Shown here in pieces: positions 32,912 through 45,926 of a DNA stretch of 64,000 nucleotides (position 1 is the stretch's first letter; every line of letters starts with the position of its first letter). Source of the stretch: Polymyxa betae. Lineage: Eukaryota > Endomyxa > Phytomyxea > Plasmodiophorida > Plasmodiophoridae. The stretch lies in NCBI GenBank assembly GCA_003693705.1, contig RBZT01000753.1, forward strand, positions 1 to 64,000. Reading direction: 5' to 3'. Position numbers and translations under genes: made by a program. A model generated the notes under the pieces. It saw only the letters and a list, made by a program, of their open reading frames with translations, was not told the DNA's origin and did not search any database.

Positions 32912-34270
32912 CTAAGTAACGCTCTTCATTTTTGCTTCAAAGACGCGGGCTTCATGTGAACTATCTTCTGAATTCGTCGAAAAACAATCAAACGCATTTG
33001 TGCTCTGTTTGTATTTATAAACCGGCTTCAGCCTGATAACAGGTTGAAAAATTTGAGATTTTGAAACAGGGTTTGGTGGCCATAAGATCTTATCCAATTC
33101 GTATTCAGAAGATGACACCAGCACGAACCATTTCGCAAGCGAACTGCAAAAAAGTTGACGATTTGAGCTCAAGAGCAGACGATTTCGATTACGTACCTTG
33201 GTCTCTGGGCAGGTGATGTTCGGCTTGCGTTTGACGACCTCATCGGGTCCCGGCTTGTGCCAACCCGTCTGCTGGGACGTCAGAATCGGGGCCCGGAATC
33301 TGTGCTGCGGTGCGAATCGTGGCCGACGGTTACGATAGCGATCTGCAGCCAGCGCTTTCTGGCTCTGATATTCGACCTGGATAACCATCAAATAATCATC
33401 AGATAACAAAAATAACTGTCGCTTTGCGAAACAGAAAATATGGATGGTGATACGCTTATTAAATTGTACGAGACTAACCAATGAAGACTCGGCTATCTGT
33501 CTTGCCTGGCCTTGAACATGCTCGACAGCTGCCTCCCAATCGTTACTGTCAATATCGGCCTGCAACAGATCGCTCGGTCAGGTTGGAGAACGAACAAAGG
33601 AGGTATGAACAGCGTACGCTGCCGTGGAGATGCTGCAAGAGGAGATCGATCTCAGCTGGAGATGGCTCCAGGCCATAGACAATGCACAACAGACGCCGGA
33701 TCGCGTCGTAATTGACCGGCAGACGACCATCAACAGAGAGCCGGTACGATCGGCGCACGGCGTCGAATGCCGGACGGAGACGGTCTGCGGGGACCTGGGC
33801 CAGGTTGACGGCCCGCAGGCTCTGCGACTGAAATGGGTTCTGCGGTCCCAGGCAGGTCAGCCCGAAAAACATCGCTGTTCGCTGCAGTACTGGCCCAGCA
33901 CACCGGGAGCCGCACCTTCGTCGAATGTCGAACAGCCTGACCGTACCGGCCCGATCTGGTAGCATCCAGGGGCAGAATCTGCCCCGGGCCCAGCTTCATG
34001 ATTTCCGGAGACCGTTCGAGGTCCCTGGTGGGCGTACCGGCCCCCGCCAGCCTTCACGGATATCCACATGATGAGGATCCGCAGCGGTCTGAGACTGTCG
34101 AGGAGAGCGGGGTCGACGGCAACGCCGGTCCGATATGGAGCCTGCGACCCATTCCAGCAAGGAGGACGGCCGCTGCCTCGGCTTCAGGTCCAGCGTCTGG
34201 CCGCGACGTTGCCGTGCTGGACCGTCGCCGCTGATGATCGATGTCTCTGGCGCCGGCTTGTGCTATCAAC
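32912..34270 (-). CDS. Multi-exon gene of unknown function, possibly EF-hand-like
   Basis: Minus-strand pieces join well: GLTCLGPQNPFQSQSLRAVN, LRPAFDAVRRSYRLSVDGRL, AIRRLLCIVYGLEPSPAEID, then across a GT-AG intron LHGS-ADIDSNDWEAAVEHV, then VEYQSQKALAADRYRNRRPR and PILTSQQTGWHKPGPDEVV ending near PNITCPETK. The middle part has EF-hand-like helix spacing, but no canonical calcium loop is complete. The last part, rich in Arg/Pro/Gln with a GWH motif, has the look of axonemal microtubule-associated proteins; this is inference. The 5' end (near 34.27 kb) is unresolved. The GC-rich exons contrast with AT-richer introns. Confidence 0.4.
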
Positions 34271-34784
34271 GGCGCCGCAGACGCAGGAGTTCCTTCGTAA
34301 AGTTTTCAACATCTGCGAGAATGGTCGTGCTGTGTTTGTTTTGACTTTTGATATGTTGTCCTCTGATATGTCATTGCATGATTTCGAACTTCGTACGTTA
34401 CCTTCAGTTTCACCTGCTGATTTCAAGTGTGCTTATTGAACGTTGTCGTTGACGCATTCTGTGTCTTCAGATGGGCACCCGGTAGCTTCCATGGAGGTGT
34501 TTTCTGCCGATAATGCTGTCGAAATCACGCTGCGAACCGAGGCGCTACAAGGGCTTAGCGTTCGTATTTCGATTTGTTCCCTATCTGGATCACTAAGATG
34601 GCTTACAGTGGAACGATTTCCAGCTGGGCATGAAGATCGATGGCCTGTTGGTGGGCCAGCTCGACAATCGCGGCTGAAGTTTTTTCCCACTTTTCTGTTA
34701 AAGTCATCGTTGTTTATCATCACGAAACATTCAGCATTACATTTGACAGTAATTTTGATAGATTTTGAGATATTCGAAGTTGGA

Positions 34785-36684
34785 TTAGAATGGATTGATA
34801 TATCGAGCTAAGGCGATCTGCCATCGGAAACACATGGGCCATGATCGCTGCATAACTTCTGGCGGCGACTCGTTCCGAACTATGGCGATAAATTCCTGCA
34901 GAAACGGGTCGTATCCAGCCATGGAATCTTCCAGGATGAGATCTGTGTGCGTTTTGCCTTTGTAGATCCGCAACCTGACATCGACGACGACTCTTTTTAA
35001 GGCACTGCAAAACTCCAAACTGGATGAGACAGGCACTGTTCGATCAGCATCTCCTGAAATTAGTGAAGTTAGGAGAATCAGATCTTAAAGTTGTTTGAAA
35101 TACACACTGCTTCGATGAAACAATCCAGATTAAACACGTCAATTTGTAAACATAAAAAATGTCAATCGAAGTCAGATTGAAAGCAATGAAATAACAAACG
35201 TTGACAACCATGAAAGAGGATAACCTCTGGGAATTCCCCCAGAGGCGTCTTCTGATGATCGTGGTCATTTAAGGCGCAGGTCGGTGACCACATGACCAGA
35301 TTCCGGCCCATTATTTTTCGCAAGACACGTTTATATAGACCTCGTCCATGCAAATGCTGACAGACGGCTTCCAGGTCGTACGGGCCCGCTATCCCTGCAC
35401 AGCACTCAGTAATGACCCGCTCAACCGAACTATTTTCCAGAAGAACAGAAGAAGGTACTTGGAGAGGTCGAGATTAAAGTTATAGTGATAATCAGAGCGA
35501 ACGAAAATGACGACAAATACCAATAAAGCGTCTAAGCTGGGACGGTCTCCAGGCAACTCTGGGCTCGGCCCTTTCCCATTTACATTGCTGAACGAGAGCG
35601 ACAGCGGCAATATGTGCTCCGGCCGACTATGTTCTCATCAGCATTCGAGGCATCGTTCTCGGTACAGACACAACTATACCTGCCCACAAAGCGTGATGTT
35701 GGTCGTGTCGCCATCATACGAGGCGATGTTGTCGAAGACGAAGGAGATGGCATTATCGGCATCGACCAGCATGTCAATGATTCGACCTGGCAGAGGTTAG
35801 CACACTTAGGCCAACAACATCGTCGGATGAAGACCTTGCGGAAAGTTCCTATTCAAGCAAATTTTGAACGCTGCCAGACAGAAAACAGAGATCGGACCTG
35901 TAATCAATCGAGACGAACACAATGCCCTTGCGTGCCATCTCCCAGCCCATAATACTGGCCCACGCTCGATGTCCGATGATCCAGGCACCACCTACAACGA
36001 GCTGTTGGGGCGTGCTCGGCCCAGGCAGAGCGAAAGGATCAGTATACCGGGGAAAAAGACGACGACGGGCCATCCCGCCTCTGGCCTCAGGGTCGTATCG
36101 GTCGGCAGGTAGATATCGAGAAAGCTTCGAGCATGAATTCCATAACGAATCCCGCGCCTGATATTTGGAGCCATGAGATATCTGCCGAACATGATGGTGA
36201 AGGCTGGTAATAGGAGGATTACGAAGACCACCAATCGGAAGGTGCCCATCATCCCTATAGAAGCGCCATTTAGAAACGAATTCGGAACGCGCACCCTGCG
36301 CTAACATTTCCAGCCGAAACCGAATAGTCGCAGAAGGATCACCGTCAGACGCGTAATCAGGACAGCGTCGTCGGCGAAGATCTCCGTGAATGTCTTGCTT
36401 GGACGTACCAGTCCATCGCGTTCCAGGGCCGCCTGGTCGCTGTAAACGATGTCGTCATCTGGCGACCACGGCGACTCCATTTTTTGGGCGGCCTGCACCC
36501 GGACAAACCGAGAAAACTGGCCGAATTGATCACCGATGGCCCGCACCCAGCGACTTCGCCTGCTGGGACGGTACGATCGGCCCGCAGCGGCCAGACGCGT
36601 CAGCAGTGCATTGGGTGAGGAAGAGGGCATGCCGGCACAGGAGAAATATTGTATGAATTGCCGCCCCCGATTGGCGAATAGCAT
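34785..36684 (-). CDS. Alpha/beta hydrolase, isoprenylcysteine methylesterase-like
   Basis: Exons on the minus strand give an N-terminal region with membrane segments (LITRLTVILLRLFGFGW, then FRLVVFVILLLPAFTIMFG), then the hydrolase core: FLDIYLPTDTTLRPEAGWPV and VVFFPGGAWIIGHRAWASIM (an HGG-type oxyanion block reading PGG). IVFVSIDYRNFPQG and IIDMLVDADNAISFVFDNIA follow, and the nucleophile motif GQSAGAHIAAVAL is assembled exactly across an intron at about 35.65-35.70 kb. Then come SGPYDLEAVCQHLHGRGLYK and a late part with VPVSSSLEFCSAL and the histidine in YKGKTHTDLIL. The order and the membrane N-terminus match plant ICME, which demethylates prenylated proteins. Kynurenine formamidase-like esterases are the alternative. 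Confidence 0.75.
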
Positions 36685-37361
36685 GGCGTCGGACGTTCAG
36701 GAATGTGATGTATTAGGTAGATGTTGTTCCAGCAGGAAGGCAATGTTGGTTGAAATAGCGGTGATGTGAGCGAGAATCAAGATGAGAATGATCAGATCGA
36801 GATCGGAGCTGAAATTGCTTTATAATATGGCGTTTGCGAAGTGGCTTATGACGATTTCTATGCGATGAAGATGCTGATTTGATTCTGAAAGAATAAATCG
36901 AGGGTTCACGCTCGGCTCCGGTATTCTCTATTAGTTTAAGGGTGTCGGGCGAAGGAATACCGTAATGAAATCTAGCGAACTTTCTTCGAGAACAAAATGT
37001 CAACGATGAAATTATCGTACGATAAGAAAGGAATCTTATAATATACAAGCGAGGCACAACTGGCGGCGCCTAATGCGACGACATCACTGTTTGTTCTCGA
37101 CGGAGCAACTGAAAACCATCGTGCAATGAATAGGTATGTAGGTGATGCCAAAAAATCGAATTGCGACGATGACGGCATGGGACCATGCTTCATCTTGTAA
37201 TGACGCCATCATCATGATGCAATCGTTTATGGAGTAATGTGTTATAATGTAAAATGAAATCAGGTCAATGGTATAATGTTACCAACCCACTTAAAGGAGG
37301 GTCGCGCCACACCTTCAAACGAAGATTGAAGATTCACGTCTTCTTTCTTGTTATTCCAGCA

Positions 37362-39587
<2,226 letters not shown>

Positions 39588-42339
39588 GCATCGCCCTCGT
39601 TATTTAAATATATTTTATCCACACAATTTACTCAACATCGTTGGGGTATTCTCACCTTTACGGTATTGCGTTAACGTGGTCGCCGTTTAGAATTTATCAT
39701 GTGGTAGCTAGTGGTTGATGAGGGCAGCGTCCCGAAGAGACGATCTGAGCAACCATATCTCAATTGCTGATTTGTGATAATTGAATTTTAAAGTACATTT
39801 GAGCATCGTCGCTCACTCTGTCCCCTGCTGCAATGTTGGAGAGTTTGCGCCATCAGTTTTTCAAAACTTTGTTGCGACTGTATTCGGGAAAATTTTCTAG
39901 ACGCGACGCGTCCAGAGGCTGCTCCAAACGCGCGAAAAAATTTCCGCTAATCTACCTACGGGTATATACGGTATATCCGCAGGCCTCCTTAACCCTGATC
40001 CGAAAAATAAATTTTCACCATCCGTAAATAATTCTTTCATTAGGTTCTTCATTGAAATATTCTTCTTCTTCTTCACTGACATGTATTATAGTGTATAATA
40101 TACACTTTTACGGAGTTCGCAATTTTTGCCCCCAAATCGTTAAAGTTTATATTTTGCGGATATCTCACCCTTCCCACTATGGGTCCCCCGACCTGACGAC
40201 CCAGTCTATTGGCGACCTTGCTGAAATATCCGTAAACACAAGTAAGAAAGTGCGTTTCCAAAATTTGTTGCGATCTGAGTTAGTTTGCGAGTTTTTGCGG
40301 AAGGTTTGCGATTTGCTGTTAGGTTCCTATCTCTTTGTCTGGCAGTGACAGTGGACCATGTCCAGAACTGTCGCTAACCGACAATTCTCTCGCGAGCCTC
40401 ATGGCCCAAGTTCGTCAAATGTGAGAATCGATTCTCCGAACCCACCTTCGTGCAAACGAAATCAGACATCGAAATCGTACAAGTTGAATTCAAGCAATGG
40501 TGTATTGATTATTTATTGCATTAATAAAGCATCATCTCACTAGCAATAAATTATATTCAATCGAAAGCTAACATTAGAAATGCTAACAGAAAAAGCCTTG
40601 AAAAATATAATGGGCAAATTTTCGATGAAACCTTGTTACCGAAACCGGTGTGGCAGGCCTCGCAAGAGACATGAGGATGCTGCTGGCTTTGATATCGCGA
40701 TGCATAATGTGAATTTGTTGCAGCTAGATGAGATAGAAAAGCGTCCATAAGAGATGAATGTGAAGCCGACAGGATGGCGAAAATTCGAAATCGATTAGGG
40801 TGATTGATGAGAGAGTTTGCAGTCGAACTATTGGGTGAAAGCGATCCAACAATGAATACTGTCCATTAAGCACCTAAGCAAACTGAATATATAATTCCAA
40901 CAACTTCAGAGCCGTTAGTTTGGGTCTCGCTGAGAATGAGCATTTCGCTCGCCTGTCTGCCTATGCACTTCATCATTGTACGATCGATGCTGTCCATTGC
41001 TGCAAACTCTGGTGCCGTTATGGTTTGCTGACTCAGTTCCAGCTCCATTTTAAAAAGAAAAAACCATGCACTACTGTATTAAAAAAGTATTCGCAAGTTG
41101 CCGATAGCCAAACCGCTCGCCGAATTTGGCCGTATGGTTTAGATATACGTATATTGATATGGGTGGCGACCTGCGCTGTACATATGTTGACATATTTACG
41201 GGCTGAGCCTATAAATATGCGCACATATTTGGGTCGCAGGTCGCAGGTCCTCACAGTGCCACGGAAAAAGAATGGCGACCTGGACCGTTTATATTATACA
41301 CAGGAAAATTGTCAACTTTGATAAATTCTATAAATTCAACTATTAATCTAGAGTCGATGAAATTTTGCAACCATATCCGGAATGACCCAAACCCTAGCCC
41401 GCAAAAAAGTTTGCGTGAAATTCGTATTCTGGACCTCGTCATTGCTTGCTGCCTTTCCTGACTGTTTTAATGGCGTCCCTGGAAGAGTTTTTCGATACAT
41501 ACGATGATACATCGTTCAATAATGGAAAGGCGATACTGAGGATGATCCCATACAGTGGAATCACGCTCAGCTGCTCAAATAGGCCAATTTTTTGTCTTAA
41601 CGAAGTCGCTGGATGGATGTTTTACGACGACGCTGTTCGTGATTTTCCAGCCGTTTCAGCAATGCCGAGGTTTACCTTTGATTTTATTGTGAACTGTTTT
41701 TTACTTGCTAACCTGTTTAATGCCGTTCGAGAGAGGTTACCATCAAGTAACGTTACCAGCCCTAAACCTTAAACCCCAAAAATGACATGAGGCTATTTAC
41801 GGAGCGATCGCTTGCGCCTCAAAGTGAGCGAACACGACGGCAGCGAAACAGTCCAGAACAGGACTCTTCTGCACAATCGCAGTCTCGAACTCGATGTCAA
41901 AGAGCTCATTAAACACTGTTCTCTTATAGTGTATATTATGCACTATAAGGCATTTCCCCTGTTGTTGCGTGGCCCCACAAACCCTAAACCCTACCCCACG
42001 ATTGCGAAGGCTCCCTTTGAGCTATCATAAAAATTTTTACATAGACATGTAGATAATTACAGGAGCAGCATCAATATAGTATTGATTGGGGTTCATGAGC
42101 TTCCTCAGAGGTTTCACAAATCGTTGAAAACGAAAAGTGGATTTTTCCTTATATAATCAGGCCACTTTAAATAGTGTCCTTGTATGGGACGCTCACTAAA
42201 TAACACTAAATAAATTTTGTGGCGAGCGCTAAATAAGCGCAGCCCAGTCCGTGGCGCAGATAGGTTTTGCGTGTGTTTCCCTTTCCTTTTCGACGTTTTG
42301 GGTGGGGAAATCATCATCTTTCGGATATCAGATTCAGAT
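39588..42339. other. Gene-poor AT-rich interval with hairpins and telobox-like motifs
   Basis: No gene is recognisable in about 2.7 kb. Two related hairpin sequences (40086-40107, TATAGTGTATAATATACAC; 41925-41951, with 9-bp arms CTTATAGTG/CACTATAAG) share TATAGTGTATA. AAACCCTA-type motifs occur at 41386-41399, 41759-41775 and 41979-41996. GACCTGCG/CGCAGGTC inverted and direct copies lie at 41166-41250. Open frames here lack motifs. Confidence 0.5.
41925..41951. repeat. Perfect 9-bp-arm hairpin
   Basis: The arms CTTATAGTG and CACTATAAG enclose a 9-base AT-rich loop. A related sequence, TTATAGTGTATAATATACAC, lies at 40086. The pair brackets a 1.8 kb gene-free stretch. Confidence 0.6.
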
Positions 42340-43018
42340 ATGGGTGGTTACAAGCAGGGCCCTGCTTTCAGCAAGGATCATTGCACTGAATTCGGTCTGA
42401 AAATCACTGCCAGAGATCCTGAAAGCCAGCGTGTTATTTCTGTTCGCTGTGAATTTTGTGTTTATTCTGGGAGGGAAGAAAATGTTGGTGGGAAACGCAA
42501 GCGGACCACCAACGTCAAGTACTTTGAAAAGTTTCGGCCGCAATACTATAAACAGCATCTCATGCTACAACATCAATCTGATTGGGAACAGTATCAGCTA
42601 TGTTCTGTTGAGGAGAAGCGACAATATTTCGAGGGCAAACAGAATCTTCAGAATACCCTTCTTCGACATTTCGAAAATGAAGATACGCTACGGTTCCATG
42701 TAAACTGTGATATCGTTGATGTTATCATCGGAGATCTCTTTAATCCTGACGATGATGAAGTTGCTATGTCTAGAGAAAGAGCTTTAACTTTCTTCAAACG
42801 ATCTGATTCCCAAGATCATCAGCATTCTCAAGATCAGAGTTATACGGTCGAGATTAAATCGACGAAGTTATTTCGACTATCTATTCGATTTGTGGCTTCT
42901 GGAGCGACCTTTCGAATGGCTTCCCGTTTGATTTCTGACACCAAAGACGAAACTGGCTTGAGCTTCCTTGCTGGCTGCAACGAAGGCCGTATTTCCCAAT
43001 TCGTTAAAGTTGTAGTTG

Positions 43019-43557
43019 AAAACCAGAGTGTCATTTTCAGAACTCAAACCAAAAAATGACACATTATAGGGTCTTATAACGTGTCAATTTAGAATTTATT
43101 CTCAAAAATGACGCATTAAAAGACCTTTTAATAATGTGTCATTTTTTGGTTTGAGTTCTGAAAATGACACTCTGGTTTTCTACTCTGGGGCGTGATTTTT
43201 GAGTTCAATTTTCAAAAATGACAACAGATTAATCCGTCCAGTCTCATAGATTAATCCCTCGTTGAAATCAGATTTAAAAAATGACAATATATTACTATGA
43301 TATTTATTTATAATAATCCTTATATTTTCGTGCCAGGCAAGCGTGCCAGGCAAACCCCCTTTCGTGCCAGGCAACCCCCCTAAAATGCCAGGCAAGAATT
43401 CCGAAAATCGGCGAAAAATGCCATTTTCCCATACAAAAATGACCTCGTGCCAGGCAAAGCGCTCGTGCCAGGCAAAATCAGCGAAATCGCACAGAATAAA
43501 AAAATTTTATATCACTTCCACGTATTCATCAAAATATTAATCAAAATAAACCCACCG
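43019..43557 (+). repeat. Left terminal inverted repeat of the AT-rich element
   Basis: The outer 161 bp (43019-43179) form a palindrome with 49-bp perfect arms (43019-43067 and 43131-43179) and an imperfectly pairing centre. The rest contains AT-rich DNA and six copies of the 9-bp palindrome TGCCAGGCA (43330-43475). The inner edge is AATAAACCCACCG. It matches 45369-45926 in inverted orientation with few differences. Confidence 0.9.
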
Positions 43558-43617
43558 CGACATAGATATTATTACGTTATTTGAGGAAAATGTTGAAAAT
43601 GATAAAATGATTAAAAT

Positions 43618-43917
43618 ATGTCTATTAATATAACTGAATATGAGGATATGATATCAAATCATAATTGGATTAGCAGTATAAAAGTAATACATCCAGATGG
43701 GCACATTATAAAAGAAATAAAACCACGATTGGATTTCGATGAAGAATATATAAAAGAACGTGATAAAAAACTTGTTTCAAAGTATATCAAAAAATTAGAA
43801 TATTTCAGTAATCAAAGTTTAGATTTAGATTTATATAATATTCAGATATGTAATTCATTTAGAAAAACATTAATCAAAAATATAATAAACTTACGAATAG
43901 TTATAAATGGGAGTTAA
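43618..43917 (+). CDS. Small AT-rich ORF in the mobile element, unknown
   Basis: The 99-residue product starts MSINITEYEDMISNHN and is rich in Ile, Lys and Asn (for example KKLEYFSNQSLDLDLYNIQI). The next frame begins 3 bases after its stop, a virus- or plasmid-like packing unlike the host genes. No motif is recognised. Confidence 0.5.
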   Translation: MSINITEYEDMISNHNWISSIKVIHPDGHIIKEIKPRLDFDEEYIKERDKKLVSKYIKKLEYFSNQSLDLDLYNIQICNSFRKTLIKNIINLRIVINGS

Positions 43918-43920
43918 ATA

Positions 43921-44100
43921 TGTACCAAGACACAAGAAAAGAACTTATAGATGAATTACAAAAATTTATAAGAGTTATTAATGAAATTAGAAAAGAAAAT
44001 TATTTAAATGTTCACAAACAAAAATATCAAAATAAGGAAAATGTTAAATTATTAAATTTAAATAATGATATAACAAATTTAATTAAATCATTCTTCTAAA
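43921..44100 (+). CDS. Small AT-rich ORF in the mobile element, unknown
   Basis: The 59-residue frame starts MYQDTRKELIDELQKF and looks entirely helical, rich in Lys, Asn and Leu. It starts 3 bases after the stop of the previous frame, suggesting co-expression. No family is recognised. Confidence 0.42.
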
Positions 44101-44250
44101 TAAGGAAAACGATGTTTTCAAAAATACAAAAAAACTGAATTTTTGAAAAAATCTTTAAATAAATAAATAGATTATATTACGTTATTCTACATATAGAAAT
44201 AAAACGGGGGGAAATATTTAAAATAAAAAAATACTTCAAAATAATAATTA

Positions 44251-44472
44251 ATGTTTAATAACAAAATTGCTCTTATTTTTGATGTTGGGGTAAATTTCTT
44301 TTTAGTAACCCGAAAGAATGAAGATTATGAAATTTCTGAAACGAGAAATCAGAAAAGACAAATCACACATTCAATTGATAAATCATTAAAAAAATTCTTC
44401 AAACAAGTAGGAGGGGAAATTGAAATTAATGATATTAATAATGCTTGTGATGATATATATATATATTATTAA
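44251..44472 (+). CDS. Small AT-rich ORF in the mobile element, unknown
   Basis: The 73-residue frame starts MFNNKIALIFDVGVNF, a hydrophobic beta-like strand with an Asp, followed by basic helical sequence (SIDKSLKKFFKQVGG) and an acidic end. An additional 35-codon frame (44475-44582, MGDKRVKEVKDFKFDN) follows 2 bases after the stop. No family is recognised. Confidence 0.42.
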   Translation: MFNNKIALIFDVGVNFFLVTRKNEDYEISETRNQKRQITHSIDKSLKKFFKQVGGEIEINDINNACDDIYIYY

Positions 44473-44717
44473 AAATGGGTGATAAGCGTGTAAAAGAAGT
44501 AAAAGATTTTAAATTTGATAATATTCTGATGCCGAAGAGAATACATGTAGCATTACTCCAATTAAAAGAATTCAGTGTTTAGCGAAAAACAAGGAAAAAT
44601 ATATTAATTCTAAAACCTTAATTTTACGTTATTTACGGAAAATATTTAATTGAAAATATTGTGTCATATTTTTGAAAAAATTAATATTGTTAGAAATAAA
44701 AATATTGTATTATTATT

Positions 44718-44788
44718 GTGATTGTAGTTAAATGGTATAATATTGGTTTGTGGCGCCAATGTTCTGGGTTCAATTCCCAGCAATCACA
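44718..44788 (+). tRNA. tRNA-His (anticodon GTG) inside the AT-rich element
   Basis: A full cloverleaf can be drawn: 7-bp acceptor stem (GTGATTG/CAATCAC), D stem GTTA/TAAT with a GG-containing loop (AATGGTA), anticodon stem TTGGT/GCCAA, loop TTGTGGC with anticodon GTG at 44750-44752, variable loop TGTT, and T arm CTGGG-TTCAATT-CCCAG. The discriminator base is A. No intron is present. The shape is closer to organellar, bacterial or viral tRNA-His (GTG-start, AT-rich arms) than to typical nuclear tRNA-His. Some giant DNA viruses carry a tRNA-His; whether this one derives from such a source or from a mitochondrion is open. Confidence 0.85.
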
Positions 44789-44868
44789 TTTTAAATAATT
44801 TTTAGGGAGGTTGTGGTGATTATTGTTATTGTTATTTTGAATTAAATTTGAGTTGAAATAAAATTTTC

Positions 44869-45207
44869 TCAAATTTGTAACATACATATAATTTCATTTT
44901 TAATATCATTAGGCAAATTCATATTTTTCATCTGTTTAGAATAATATTTTTTCTTAAATTGTTTCTGTATTTTGATTATGGAATTCAAGGTGTTATCATA
45001 TATTTTTTGTGTAATTTTATGTTTATGTTTCCAATATGTTATTTTAAAGTTTCGAATGCCAAGATAATCCTCCCATAATCCACCTGCTATACCAAACCAA
45101 TAGTAATCAAATACATAACTCATTATTCGTTTTTCAATACAATTATCTATATCACAATCATCGGGAAAAGACCTTGATTTATGTTTTTGACAAAGATAGA
45201 ACGCCAT
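44869..45207 (-). CDS. AT-rich ORF in the mobile element with IQ-like helix, unknown
   Basis: The 112-residue frame has an aromatic N-terminal half (MSYVFDYYWFGIAGGLWEDY), then IIKIQKQFKKKYYSKQ, resembling an IQ calmodulin-binding helix. It ends with LPNDIKNEIICML, a pattern seen in F-box-like or giant-virus small proteins. It is the only convincing minus-strand frame of the element. A recent protein-coding gene is likely from its length in such AT-rich DNA; function unknown. Confidence 0.5.
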   Translation of the reverse strand: MAFYLCQKHKSRSFPDDCDIDNCIEKRIMSYVFDYYWFGIAGGLWEDYLGIRNFKITYWKHKHKITQKIYDNTLNSIIKIQKQFKKKYYSKQMKNMNLPNDIKNEIICMLQI

Positions 45208-45368
45208 TTAATGTAAGTATCTATTTATATTTTAAATATTTAAATTAAAATAATGTATTATAGTAATTATGATAATGAATAAATTAAATACAAATACATA
45301 TATCCTTGAATGACGCCATGGGTTCAATTCTGGGTCCATGAACATTATCCATTTAATTCATGGTGTGT

Positions 45369-45926
45369 CGGTGGGTTTATTTTGATTGATATTTTGATGA
45401 ATACGTGGAAGTGATATAAAATTTTTTTATTCTGTGCGATTTCGCTGATTTTGCCTGGCACGAGCGCTTGCCTGGCACGAGGTCATTTTTGTATGGGAAA
45501 ATGGCATTTTTCGCCGATTTTCGGAATTCTTGCCTGGCATTATAGGGGGGTTGCCTGGCACGAAAGGGGGTTTGCCTGGCACGCTTGCCTGGCACGAAAA
45601 TATAAGGATTATTATAAATAAATATCATAGTAATATATTGTCATTTTTTAAATCTGATTTCAAAAATTACAAATGACGGATTGAGAGGGATTAATCTATG
45701 AGACTGGACGGATTAATCTGTTGTCATTTTTGAAAATTGAATTCAAAAATCACGCCCAGAGTAGAAAACCAGAGTGTCATTTCCAGAACTCAAACCAAAA
45801 AATGACACATTATTAAAAGGTCTTTTAATGCGTCATTTTTGAGAACAAATTCTAAAAATGACACGTTATATGACCCTATAATGTGTCATTTTTTGGTTTG
45901 AGTTCTGAAAATGACACTCTGGTTTT
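45369..45926 (-). repeat. Right terminal inverted repeat of the AT-rich element
   Basis: This is the inverted copy of 43019-43557. It carries the same hairpin tip (45765-45926, 49-bp arms, one or two substitutions) and six TGCCAGGCA sites (45445-45595). A few small indels account for the length difference. It is followed by GTAC and then the second TAGTTG. Confidence 0.9.

Noticed and set aside
43330-43475. Regularly repeated TGCCAGGCA taken as a CRISPR-like array
   Set aside because: The repeats are 9-bp palindromes with irregular short spacing inside TIRs of a eukaryotic element. There are no spacers of constant length.
44690-44887. Minus-strand 65-codon frame over the tRNA
   Set aside because: Its central peptide is just the reverse reading of the tRNA-His gene and the rest is AT-rich filler.
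45305-45345. Second tRNA-like sequence (GGGTTCAATTC context) in the AT-rich element
   Set aside because: Only a T-arm-like piece is present. The arms do not pair and no acceptor, D or anticodon stems can be drawn.
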